From CAJBIL01 sp049295655 (GTDB lineage: Bacteria > Pseudomonadota > Gammaproteobacteria > Burkholderiales > Rhodocyclaceae): a stretch of DNA of 27,769 bases. Of the stretch, positions 8,604 to 15,156 are shown piece after piece. Each line of letters opens with the position of its first letter. Position 1 is the first letter of the stretch. Made by a program: the position numbers and the translations under genes. Under the pieces are notes generated by a model that had not been told where the DNA came from, did not search any database, and worked only from the letters and a program-made list of their open reading frames with translations. Location: contig JBAQRB010000091.1 of the NCBI GenBank assembly GCA_049295655.1, forward strand, positions 1-27,769, given 5' to 3'.

Positions 8604-9480
8604 CCTGCGCGGTGATCAAGCGGCGGGGTTGCGTCGTCTGTTTGGTCGAGAGCAATCACGCATTGTTACCTTTGCGGCAGGAAGTGCTGGCGTCGGAAAA
8701 AGCATATCGGTTGCCAATCTCGCCGCGGCACTGGCGCGGCAAGGTAAGGAAGTGCTGGTTCTTGACGAAAATACGGAAGCTAATGTCGCATCGCTTTATG
8801 GTGCGGAGGTTCGTTACGATCTGCATCATGTGATCAATCGCGAGAAGTCCCTCGCCGAGGTCTTGCTGATGGTCGCTCCCGGCGTACGGATCCTGCCTGC
8901 GGCGCGTGCGGTGAAAAAGCTTGGCAAGCTGAATGCCGCGCAGCAGGAAACGCTGCTCGAGAGTCTCGGTGAGATGGAGCGGCCGGCAGATGTGATTCTC
9001 GTCGACACCTCGCTCGATCATCCACTCGGCTTTTCGCCGCTAGGCCTGGCTGCGCACGATGCCGTGGTCGTGATTTCGGCGACCGGTGCATCGATTACCG
9101 AAGCCTATGCCCTGATCAAAAAGGTAAGCCTCGGCTATTCACGCAAGAATTTCCGCATTCTGGTCAACCGGGTGCGGGGGGGCGACGAGGCCGAGGCGAT
9201 TCATGGCAACATCGCCCAAGTGACCCGCAGCCGCGGCCTGGCCTGCCTCGATTATGCCGGATATGTTCCCCTCGACGAGCATCTGCGCCAGGCAGCACGC
9301 CTTTGTCAGCCTGTTGTCGGTTTGTTTCCCGATGCCCCTGCGGCAAAAGCCTTTCGCACTTTGGCGACAGACCTGTTGAACTGGCCGTCACCAGATAATG
9401 AAAGCGGCGGTCTCGAGCAGTTTGTGCAACAATTGCTTCACTTGAGCCGACACACCGATCCCATTGCCATCCGCGCCTGA
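8587..9480 (+). CDS. flhG: MinD-like ATPase FlhG (FleN/YlxH), flagellar number control
   Basis: FlhG is a MinD/ParA-type ATPase that stimulates FlhF GTPase activity and limits flagellar number. The N-terminal activator motif DQAAGLR (10-16, pattern DQAxxLR) is present. The Walker A region reads GSAGVGKS (32-39), without the usual signature Lys of the KGGxGK form. VLVLDE (56-61) follows and a Walker-B-like ADVILVDTSLDH lies in mid-protein. Length is 297 residues. The GTG at 8587 lies inside the flhF end (17-base overlap); a GTG at 8596 is an alternative start giving 294 residues, and neither has a strong Shine-Dalgarno. The neighbours flhF and fliA match the usual gene order. Confidence 0.94.
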   Translation: MAVVADLRGDQAAGLRRLFGREQSRIVTFAAGSAGVGKSISVANLAAALARQGKEVLVLDENTEANVASLYGAEVRYDLHHVINREKSLAEVLLMVAPGVRILPAARAVKKLGKLNAAQQETLLESLGEMERPADVILVDTSLDHPLGFSPLGLAAHDAVVVISATGASITEAYALIKKVSLGYSRKNFRILVNRVRGGDEAEAIHGNIAQVTRSRGLACLDYAGYVPLDEHLRQAARLCQPVVGLFPDAPAAKAFRTLATDLLNWPSPDNESGGLEQFVQQLLHLSRHTDPIAIRA

Positions 9481-9494
9481 CTGCCCCCTCTCTA

Positions 9495-10247
9495 ATGTAT
9501 AACGCTGCGGGTCAGCTTCACAAAAATCAGCAGGTCGAGCGTTTTGCTCCGCTGGTAAAGCGTATCGCCTATCATCTGATGGCGCGTTTGCCGGCGAGCG
9601 TCCACGTCGATGACTTGGTGCAGAACGGCATGATCGGCCTGCTCGACGCCATCAACCGCTTTGAAGCGGGGCTCGGTGCCCAGTTTGAAACTTACGCGGC
9701 GCAGCGCGTACGCGGTGCGATGCTTGACGGTTTGCGTGAAAATGACTGGTTACCACGCAGCCTACGCCGCGATTTTCGACGCATCGAAGCGGCAATTTCA
9801 CAGCTGGAGCAGGAGAATGGCCGCCCGCCGAGCGAGCAGGAGCTTGCTGATGCGCTCGGCATGGTGCTTGCGGACTACCAGAAGATGTTGCAGGATGCTC
9901 GCGGGCATCAGCTGATCTATTTTGAAGACATGGTCGAAGATGGCGGGGATGCTTTTCTTGAGCACCACCTGACCGATGATGCCAATGACCCATCGAACCT
10001 GCTTGAAGAAGAATCTTTGAAGCAGGCGCTGGTGCAGGGGATTGACGTGCTGCCGGAGCGCGAGAAGCTGATGATGGCGCTCTATTATGAGCAGGATCTC
10101 AACTTGCGCGAGATTGGGGAGGTGATGGGGGTGAGCGAATCGCGCGTTTGCCAGTTGCACAGCCAAGCCGTCCTACGCTTGCGTGCTCGCCTGTTCGGCG
10201 AGGCTGCGCCAGCTTCCACCAAGAAAAAAGCCAAACACAATGGATAA
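9495..10247 (+). CDS. fliA: Flagellar sigma factor FliA (sigma-28)
   Basis: FliA directs RNA polymerase to late flagellar promoters and is held inactive by FlgM until hook completion. At 250 residues it carries sigma region 2 (YHLMARLPASVHVDDLVQNG, then GLLDAINRFE and QFETYAAQRVRGAMLDGLRE), region 3 (GRPPSEQELADALGM) and region 4 with its helix-turn-helix (LNLREIGEVMGVSESRVCQL). The C-terminus is Lys-rich. It starts 14 bases after flhG with no visible Shine-Dalgarno and overlaps motC by 8 bases. Its target promoter pattern is seen in this window before flgM, flgK and the repetitive-protein gene. Confidence 0.98.
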   Translation: MYNAAGQLHKNQQVERFAPLVKRIAYHLMARLPASVHVDDLVQNGMIGLLDAINRFEAGLGAQFETYAAQRVRGAMLDGLRENDWLPRSLRRDFRRIEAAISQLEQENGRPPSEQELADALGMVLADYQKMLQDARGHQLIYFEDMVEDGGDAFLEHHLTDDANDPSNLLEEESLKQALVQGIDVLPEREKLMMALYYEQDLNLREIGEVMGVSESRVCQLHSQAVLRLRARLFGEAAPASTKKKAKHNG

Positions 10248-10980
10248 AATCAGTGTTCTTGGTTTGCTGATTGGCATGGTGGCAATTGTCGGTGGCCAGG
10301 TTCTCGAAGGTGGGCACATCGGATCGCTGTCGCAGCCAACCGCATTGCTGATTGTTGCCGGTGGAACGCTGGGTGCGGTGATGCTGCAAAGCCCCTACGC
10401 CACGTTCGCGCGCGGGGTACGCATGGTCAAGTGGGTCTGGTTCCCGCCGGTGGTCGATCATGCGCATCTGATCAAGCAGGTCGGGAACTGGAGTCAGGTG
10501 TCACGCCGTGAGGGGCTGCTTGCTCTGGAAGGCTTGATCGACCAGATGAAGGACCCGTTTGCGAGAAAGGGCTTGCAACTCCTCGTTGATGGCGCTGAGC
10601 CCGATCGTCTGCGTGAAGTGCTGGAAGTGGATATCAATACTTTTGAAGATGCGATGAAATCCTCGGCCAAGGTATGGGAATCAGCTGGTGGCTATTCGCC
10701 GACGATCGGCATTCTCGGGGCGGTCATGGGACTGATTCACGTCATGGAGAATCTCTCCGATCCATCCAAGCTTGGTGCGGGCATTGCGGTCGCTTTCGTG
10801 GCGACGATCTATGGTGTCGGGCTTGCCAATCTGGTTTTTTTGCCGATTGCCAACAAGCTCAAGGCCCATATCGGGCGACTCGTGGTGCAGCGCGAGATGA
10901 TTGTCGATGGACTGGTGGGTATCGCCAACGGCGACAATCCGCGCATCATTGAAATCCGCCTCAAGGGCTATAGTCTCTAA
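10240..10980 (+). CDS. motC: Flagellar stator MotA/PomA-family subunit (MotC type)
   Basis: This MotA/PomA-family proton- or sodium-channel stator subunit has 246 residues. It has four hydrophobic segments (about 3-22, 31-50, 150-168, 180-203) and a cytoplasmic loop with R90-E91. The two conserved prolines are at P154 (GGYSPTIGILGAVMG) and P202 (FLPIANK), spaced like P173 and P222 of E. coli MotA. An upstream in-frame start at 10183 would lie inside fliA and add a non-conserved stretch, so the ATG at 10240, overlapping the fliA stop, is preferred. The position after fliA and before a MotB/MotD-type gene resembles the motC-motD pair of Pseudomonas; the subtype name rests on this context. Confidence 0.93.
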   Translation: MDKISVLGLLIGMVAIVGGQVLEGGHIGSLSQPTALLIVAGGTLGAVMLQSPYATFARGVRMVKWVWFPPVVDHAHLIKQVGNWSQVSRREGLLALEGLIDQMKDPFARKGLQLLVDGAEPDRLREVLEVDINTFEDAMKSSAKVWESAGGYSPTIGILGAVMGLIHVMENLSDPSKLGAGIAVAFVATIYGVGLANLVFLPIANKLKAHIGRLVVQREMIVDGLVGIANGDNPRIIEIRLKGYSL

Positions 10981-10984
10981 AGCC

Positions 10985-11800
10985 ATGGCGCGTCGAAAGC
11001 GTGAGGAAGAGCACGAAAATCACGAGCGCTGGCTGGTTTCCTACGCTGACTTCATTACCCTGCTTTTCGCTTTTTTTGTTGTCATGTATGCGCTATCGAC
11101 CATCAATGAAGGGAAATACCGGATATTGAGCGATTCAATGGTCAATGCATTTCGTAACTCACCGGCTAGTACCTCCGGGCCGGTTCCGATGGTCGTCGCG
11201 ACCTCGCCAGCAGTCCGGAAATCGACGACAGCCGAAAAACCCCCGGATCCGCTAAAGCTGAAGCAGCGCGACAAGATGCGTAATGTCGCCAAAAGTATTC
11301 TGGAAGTATTGGCGCCGCTGATCGCACAGGGCAAGGTGCGGGTCCTCGAAACAAGCCGTGGCGTGACGATCGAAATCAACGACAGCATCCTGTTTTCGCC
11401 AGGGCAGGCGCTTCTCCATCCTCAGCTGGTCGTTGCCATGCGCGGCATTGCCGATGTGCTGGTGGCTTCCGATTTTCCGATCACCATCGAAGGTCATACC
11501 GATAACCTGCCGATCAACACGCTGCAATTTCCCTCAAACTGGGAACTTTCGGCGGTGCGTGCAACGACCGTATTGCGTTTGTTTGCGGACGCCGGCGTGG
11601 CGCCTGAGCGGCTGACGGCGATCGGCTATGCAGACACCCGTCCGGTAGAGCCCAACCTGCTGGCCGATGGCAGGGCGCGCAATCGTCGGGTGTCAATCCT
11701 GATTGACTCGGCTATTCCTGAAAAAGGTACCGAGGTGAATTTCGAGCAAGCCGCTGAAACACGCGTCGAAGCCTCCGTTCCCGAGCAGCCGGTGCGTTGA
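10985..11800 (+). CDS. motD: Flagellar stator MotB-family subunit (MotD type) with OmpA domain
   Basis: This is the peptidoglycan-anchored partner of MotC. It has 271 residues: a charged N-terminus (ARRKREEEHENHER), then one membrane helix (about 18-40) with the ion-carrying Asp D22 (VSYADFITLLFAFF), a periplasmic linker, and a C-terminal OmpA-like peptidoglycan-binding domain (IEGHTDNLPIN, NWELSAVRATTVLRLF, GRARNRRVSILI). The ATG at 10985 begins 4 bases after the motC stop; an upstream in-frame start at 10901 lies inside motC and lacks homology. It converges on flgN with 19 bases between stops and no visible terminator. Confidence 0.94.
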   Translation: MARRKREEEHENHERWLVSYADFITLLFAFFVVMYALSTINEGKYRILSDSMVNAFRNSPASTSGPVPMVVATSPAVRKSTTAEKPPDPLKLKQRDKMRNVAKSILEVLAPLIAQGKVRVLETSRGVTIEINDSILFSPGQALLHPQLVVAMRGIADVLVASDFPITIEGHTDNLPINTLQFPSNWELSAVRATTVLRLFADAGVAPERLTAIGYADTRPVEPNLLADGRARNRRVSILIDSAIPEKGTEVNFEQAAETRVEASVPEQPVR

Positions 11801-11819
11801 GGCACCCTGCCTGGATTCG

Positions 11820-12284
11820 TTACGCTGCGTCGTTGATGCGCCGGCTGAGTAGCGGCGCGGTCTGGCCATCGGGGCCGTACAGATGCAATGTCCGTGATGC
11901 TCCCTGCATTGCGGCGAGCAGTTGGGCATTGCTTTGCATCCGGATCCGGATCAGTTCGCCATTGACGCGGTTTAGTTCGCTGGCCTCGCTGGCCAGCGCC
12001 AGCACGCGTGACCAGACGCTACGTGCGCCCCGATCCGCCGGTTCGCGTTCGAGCCAGGTTTCGATTCCGGAACGATCCGCTTTCATTCCCGCGGCAGCGA
12101 GCACAAGATTGCGTTGCTTTGCCAGTGTGGCAAGCTCCGCAGCGACGTCGCTTTTGCGCTCTGAAAAAGTGATCAGATCATCAATCTGGCCTTCCTCGAG
12201 TGCAAGTTGCTCATCCTTGAGCAACTCGACAAAGCGCTGTACCGATTCGGCTTCGGCCTCGAGGGTGCGCAACAAATCGACCAT
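11820..12284 (-). CDS. flgN: FlgK/FlgL export chaperone FlgN
   Basis: FlgN is the cytoplasmic chaperone that delivers FlgK and FlgL to the export gate. The 154-residue, mostly helical protein has the family pattern: an N-terminal LLKDEQLALEEGQIDDLITFSERKSD helix region, then LATLAKQRNLVL. The C-terminal helix NGELIRIRMQSNAQLLAAMQ is the substrate-binding type. It is encoded 24 bases after flgM on the minus strand, the usual pairing, and both chaperone clients (flgK, flgL) are in this window. Sequence conservation in FlgN is low, so the assignment leans partly on position. Confidence 0.9.
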   Translation of the reverse strand: MVDLLRTLEAEAESVQRFVELLKDEQLALEEGQIDDLITFSERKSDVAAELATLAKQRNLVLAAAGMKADRSGIETWLEREPADRGARSVWSRVLALASEASELNRVNGELIRIRMQSNAQLLAAMQGASRTLHLYGPDGQTAPLLSRRINDAA

Positions 12285-12308
12285 CTTGAATGTTCTTGTC
12301 GAACGAAA

Positions 12309-12605
12309 CTAGGCGCGCCGCCCGGAATTGACCAGCTCGCGTGCCGACGATATCAGTCGGTCCGCGATCGCGCCGGTGTTGATCTGAAATTTTCCGTCGG
12401 CAATCGCCTGCTTGATTTGCGCGACGCGTGCCGCATCAAACGACGGCGCTTCTTCCGAAGATTGCAGGCGGGCTGAAAGCCCACTCAGGCGGACATTGCT
12501 GTCAACACCCGAGCTTGCGCTGGCGGCTGCTTTTTCCGAGGAGCGCGCACGCGTTTCGCTAACGGCCTGGCTTGGAACGGAACTGATTGAATTATCGATT
12601 TTCAT
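12309..12605 (-). CDS. flgM: Anti-sigma-28 factor FlgM
   Basis: FlgM binds FliA and is secreted through the finished hook, which releases late gene expression. The 98-residue protein (97 in E. coli) starts MKIDNSISSV, has a disordered Ser/Ala-rich first half, and ends with the conserved FliA-binding helices (DAARVAQIKQAIADGKFQINTGAIADRLISSARELV, residues about 58-93). The start has an AGGGG Shine-Dalgarno about 9 bases upstream. Two overlapping promoters, sigma-28 and sigma-54 type, lie between flgA and flgM. flgN follows on the same strand. Confidence 0.97.
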   Translation of the reverse strand: MKIDNSISSVPSQAVSETRARSSEKAAASASSGVDSNVRLSGLSARLQSSEEAPSFDAARVAQIKQAIADGKFQINTGAIADRLISSARELVNSGRRA

Positions 12606-12639
12606 GGTGAAACCCCTAAGGTTCTTCTACGCAATCGAG

Positions 12640-12667
12640 CTAACGGTCGAAAGTAAATAAACTTTAG
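12640..12667 (-). promoter_or_regulatory. Sigma-28 (FliA) promoter of flgM
   Basis: On the minus strand, CTAAAGTTT (12667-12659, a perfect match to the enterobacterial -35) is followed by exactly 11 bases and ACCGTTAG (12647-12640; consensus GCCGATAA, 5 of 8). It lies 34 bases upstream of the flgM ATG and overlaps a sigma-54 element by two bases. Confidence 0.85.
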
Positions 12668-12681
12668 CACTATTTGTGCCA
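12666..12681 (-). promoter_or_regulatory. Sigma-54 promoter of flgM
   Basis: The minus strand reads TGGCACAAATAGTGCT, with the invariant GG and GC separated by 10 bases (consensus TGGCACG-N4-TTGCW). The predicted start is near 12656, about 50 bases before flgM. The element also contains a small palindrome GCAC-N5-GTGC. Confidence 0.78.
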
Positions 12682-12696
12682 GAGCGGCATCGTTGG

Positions 12697-13398
12697 TCAA
12701 TAAGACACTTCGACCATTCCACCTGAACGAGCGATTCCGCTGAGTGTTTGCCCAGACCCCGTTCGCACCTGAACAACCTGTCCGTCTACCGCATTATTGA
12801 GCGCCTTGCCTTCGCTGCTCACGCTGAAGCCCGATCCCTTCGAGACTAGCCTGATGCTCTGGCCTTGCTGGACGGCCCACGGCGCGATCAGCTGGTCATT
12901 GCGCAGCGGTTGTCCCGCAGAAACCCCGTTCTTCACGGTTTTTCCGATGGCCTGTGTCGGGTCGGTGAGGATGCTTGCCGGCAGCGAACTCAGATCGCCG
13001 TTACGGGTGACGATATCGCCTGCTGTGACCAGTTGGCCGGCCGTCATCGGGCGTGTTGAAACGAGGTAGTTGCCGGTCACGCTGACCTGGACGGGAACGT
13101 AGATAGTCCAGGTCGATGGGCCAAGGCAGCGCACGCCAACCGTGGCTTTCCCCCACAGGCGGCTGCCGCCCGGCAGGAAAGGCTCAAAAGCACTGCAGGG
13201 GGTCAGTTGGGTGCGGGGATCGAGTTGCCCGATGTGGTAGCTCACTTTGCCAGGCAGTCCCTGCGTCTGTGCGCGCAGGTAATGATCCAGCGTGTCCGCC
13301 AGAGCGTTCTGTGCTTGCGACAGCGAGCTGCCGGTCAGCAGGAACAGAAGCAGCACCAGCGGCATCAGAAATTTGGAACGGCAGTGTGAAGTACTCAT
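12697..13398 (-). CDS. flgA: Periplasmic P-ring assembly chaperone FlgA
   Basis: FlgA assists FlgI polymerisation into the P ring. From the ATG at 13398 it has 233 residues, with a Sec signal peptide (basic start, LMPLVLLLFLLTGSSL core, cleavage after about SQA) and the two-part FlgA/SAF fold in the C-terminal half (VSTRPMTAGQLVTAGDIVTRNGDL; GQPLRNDQLIAPWAVQQGQSIRLV; GQVVQVRTGSGQTLSGIA). The frame stays open upstream to 13560, but that extension is unlike the family and would bury the signal peptide, so 13398 is preferred. It diverges from flgB. A 14-bp-arm inverted repeat lies in its leader. I found no strong promoter for it. Confidence 0.94.
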   Translation of the reverse strand: MSTSHCRSKFLMPLVLLLFLLTGSSLSQAQNALADTLDHYLRAQTQGLPGKVSYHIGQLDPRTQLTPCSAFEPFLPGGSRLWGKATVGVRCLGPSTWTIYVPVQVSVTGNYLVSTRPMTAGQLVTAGDIVTRNGDLSSLPASILTDPTQAIGKTVKNGVSAGQPLRNDQLIAPWAVQQGQSIRLVSKGSGFSVSSEGKALNNAVDGQVVQVRTGSGQTLSGIARSGGMVEVSY

Positions 13399-13457
13399 CC
13401 TGCCATTCTGCCTGATCCTTGGCCGATAGCGAAATGGATTGCCGAAGCCTTTTTTGG

Positions 13458-13488
13458 CGGCCTGTCGGCAATTTTTGCCGACAGGCCG
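13458..13488. repeat. Perfect inverted repeat (14-bp arms) between flgA and flgB
   Basis: CGGCCTGTCGGCAA (13458-13471) and TTGCCGACAGGCCG (13475-13488) are exact reverse complements around a TTT loop. There is no T tract downstream on either strand, so it is not an ordinary terminator. It lies in the divergent region, about 70 bases upstream of the flgB sigma-54 promoter and 60 bases upstream of the flgA start. Confidence 0.9.
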
Positions 13489-13554
13489 GCAGCAATTCGC
13501 CGGCACGTGCCAGTCTCCGCCGCAACTTTCATTGCCAATAGCAACAATTGAAAG

Positions 13555-13570
13555 TGGCATGAGTATTGCG
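13555..13570 (+). promoter_or_regulatory. Sigma-54 promoter of the flgB operon
   Basis: TGGCATGAGTATTGCG has GG (13556-13557) and GC (13568-13569) exactly 10 bases apart, matching TGGCACG-N4-TTGCW except at two positions. The predicted transcript start is near 13581, which rules out an upstream TTG at 13575 as the flgB start. Confidence 0.88.
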
Positions 13571-13607
13571 TTGATTGTCGGCGTCAGACTATCAAACCGG
13601 AGCCAAC

Positions 13608-14009
13608 GTGGTCAGCAAACTCGATAACGCACTTTTCTTCCAGCAGCAGGCGCTGAGTCTGCGCGCCAATCGGCAGGAAGTGCTGGCAGCGAATATCGCC
13701 AATGCGGATACGCCGAATTACAAGGCGCGTGATTTCGATTTTTCGGTAGCGCTGAAGGATGCGGTTGCCGGGCGCAGCTCCGGCAACCTGCCGCTGGCCA
13801 ATACGGCGGCACAGCATCTGCAGGGGGGCATCAACAGCGGACCGGCCCGCATGATGTATCGCAAGGAGCAGCAGTCGAGCGTCGATGGCAATACGGTTGA
13901 GATGGACGTCGAACGAGCCCAGTTTTCCGAGAACGCGCTGCGCTATGAGGCCAGCGTTACGTTTATCTCGCACGAGATCAAGTTGCTGATGTCGGCGACA
14001 CAGGCTTAA
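13608..14009 (+). CDS. flgB: Flagellar proximal rod protein FlgB
   Basis: FlgB is a proximal rod subunit. From the GTG at 13608 it has 133 residues (138 in E. coli) with the family motifs ALSLRANRQEVLAANIANADTPNYKARDFDF near the N-terminus and the C-terminal helix AQFSENALRYEASVTFISHEIKLLMSA. The GTG is preferred because GGAG (13599-13602) sits 5 bases before it. An in-frame TTG at 13575 lies upstream of the transcript start predicted from the sigma-54 promoter. This is the first gene of a single-strand run through flgL. Confidence 0.96.
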   Translation: MVSKLDNALFFQQQALSLRANRQEVLAANIANADTPNYKARDFDFSVALKDAVAGRSSGNLPLANTAAQHLQGGINSGPARMMYRKEQQSSVDGNTVEMDVERAQFSENALRYEASVTFISHEIKLLMSATQA

Positions 14010-14020
14010 GGATTACGGTC

Positions 14021-14425
14021 ATGAGCGTCTTCAGCGTCTTTCACATCGCGGGCAGCGCCCTTACTGCGCAGTCGATGCGTCTCAACGCCGTCGCCAGCAA
14101 CCTGGCCAACGCCGACAGCGCGGTCGGTGCCGATGGCAAGCCCTATCGCGCCAAACAGGTCGTCTTCGAGGCGACACCGGTGCAGGGCGATGCGGCGCAG
14201 GGCGTGCGTGTCCAGCAGGTCGTCGAGGATGCCAGTCCGGCACGCATGGTTTATGACCCGCGCCATCCGGCGGCTGACGAGAAGGGCTACGTCGCGATGC
14301 CCAACGTCAGCGTGGTCGATGAGATGGTCAACATGATTTCGGCTTCGCGTTCGTATCAGACGAATGCAGAAGTGATGAATACCGCCAAGCAGCTGCTGTT
14401 GAAAACGCTGACGCTTGGTCAGTAA
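14021..14425 (+). CDS. flgC: Flagellar proximal rod protein FlgC
   Basis: FlgC is the second proximal rod subunit. It has 134 residues, the same length as in E. coli. The N-terminal rod signature is present (FSVFHIAGSALTAQSMRLNAVASNLANADS), with the mid-protein YVAMPNVSVVDEMVNMISASRSYQTNAEVMNTAKQLLLKTLTLGQ C-terminus of rod/hook family proteins. An AAGGA Shine-Dalgarno overlaps the flgB stop region 11 bases upstream. Nothing unusual. Confidence 0.97.
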   Translation: MSVFSVFHIAGSALTAQSMRLNAVASNLANADSAVGADGKPYRAKQVVFEATPVQGDAAQGVRVQQVVEDASPARMVYDPRHPAADEKGYVAMPNVSVVDEMVNMISASRSYQTNAEVMNTAKQLLLKTLTLGQ

Positions 14426-14448
14426 CAAGCCGTTTTAGGGGGAATGAA

Positions 14449-15141
14449 ATGAGCACAGTCGCCGCGACCAACCAGAACACCGCCGCCAGCACCTTCGCTG
14501 CAATCAATGCGGCCAATACCGGCAAGACGACCAGCACGACAGAAACAGCCGAAGCGGCGAGCCAGAATCGATTCCTGACCCTGCTGGTGACGCAGTTGAA
14601 GAATCAGGACCCGCTCAACCCGATGGACAATGCGCAGGTGACGACCCAGCTGGCGCAGATCAACACGGTCAGCGGCATCGAAAAGCTGAACACGACCATG
14701 GGGCAGATGCTCGATGTCTACAACAGCGGCCAGGCGATGCAGGCGGCCGGACTGATCGGCAAAAGCGTCATGGTACCGGGGGGGGCGATTGCCCTGCAGA
14801 GTGGCCAGGCCTTGGGCGGCGCATCGCTCTCGGCAGCGGCCGATCGGGTCAGCATCGATATTCTCGATGCCACAGGCAAGGTCGTGCAGACCGAGGAGCT
14901 GGGGCCGAAAGCCGCGGGAAATTTCGGTTTCGTGTGGGATGGCAAGACTTCCGCCAAGACGGCTGCAGCGGACGGCAACTACACTTTCAAGGTAACGGCA
15001 ACACAAGGTGGCGCCAGCATCGCGGCGACCGCACTGCAACTGGGCACGGTTTCTGCTGTGACCCGAACAGCGGGCGGTTTTCAGCTCGACCTGGGCAGTC
15101 TCGGCACCGTCGATTTCAAGAACGTGCAAGAAATACTCTAA
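14449..15141 (+). CDS. flgD: Hook-capping scaffold protein FlgD
   Basis: FlgD caps the growing hook and guides FlgE assembly. The 230 residues (231 in E. coli) include the conserved block QNRFLTLLVTQLKNQDPLNPMDNAQVTTQLAQINTVSGIEKLN (about 40-85). A C-terminal FLGD/Ig-like part follows (GKVVQTEELGPKAAGNFGFVWDGKT, ADGNYTFKVTATQGG). AGGGGGA serves as Shine-Dalgarno. A run of eight G (14778-14785) lies in the V-P-G-G-A codons; the frame is intact. flgE follows after 15 bases. Confidence 0.97.
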   Translation: MSTVAATNQNTAASTFAAINAANTGKTTSTTETAEAASQNRFLTLLVTQLKNQDPLNPMDNAQVTTQLAQINTVSGIEKLNTTMGQMLDVYNSGQAMQAAGLIGKSVMVPGGAIALQSGQALGGASLSAAADRVSIDILDATGKVVQTEELGPKAAGNFGFVWDGKTSAKTAAADGNYTFKVTATQGGASIAATALQLGTVSAVTRTAGGFQLDLGSLGTVDFKNVQEIL

Positions 15142-15156
15142 ACGCAGGGGACAAAA

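Noticed and set aside
13522..13540. Possible sigma-54 element for flgA on the minus strand (TTGGCAATGAAAGTTGCG)
   Set aside because: GG and GC are 11 bases apart instead of the required 10; sigma-54 tolerates this spacing poorly.
13399..13560. 54-residue N-terminal extension of FlgA from an ATG at 13560
   Set aside because: It would bury the signal peptide and runs through the palindrome and sigma-54 region; the ATG at 13398 gives the normal family start.
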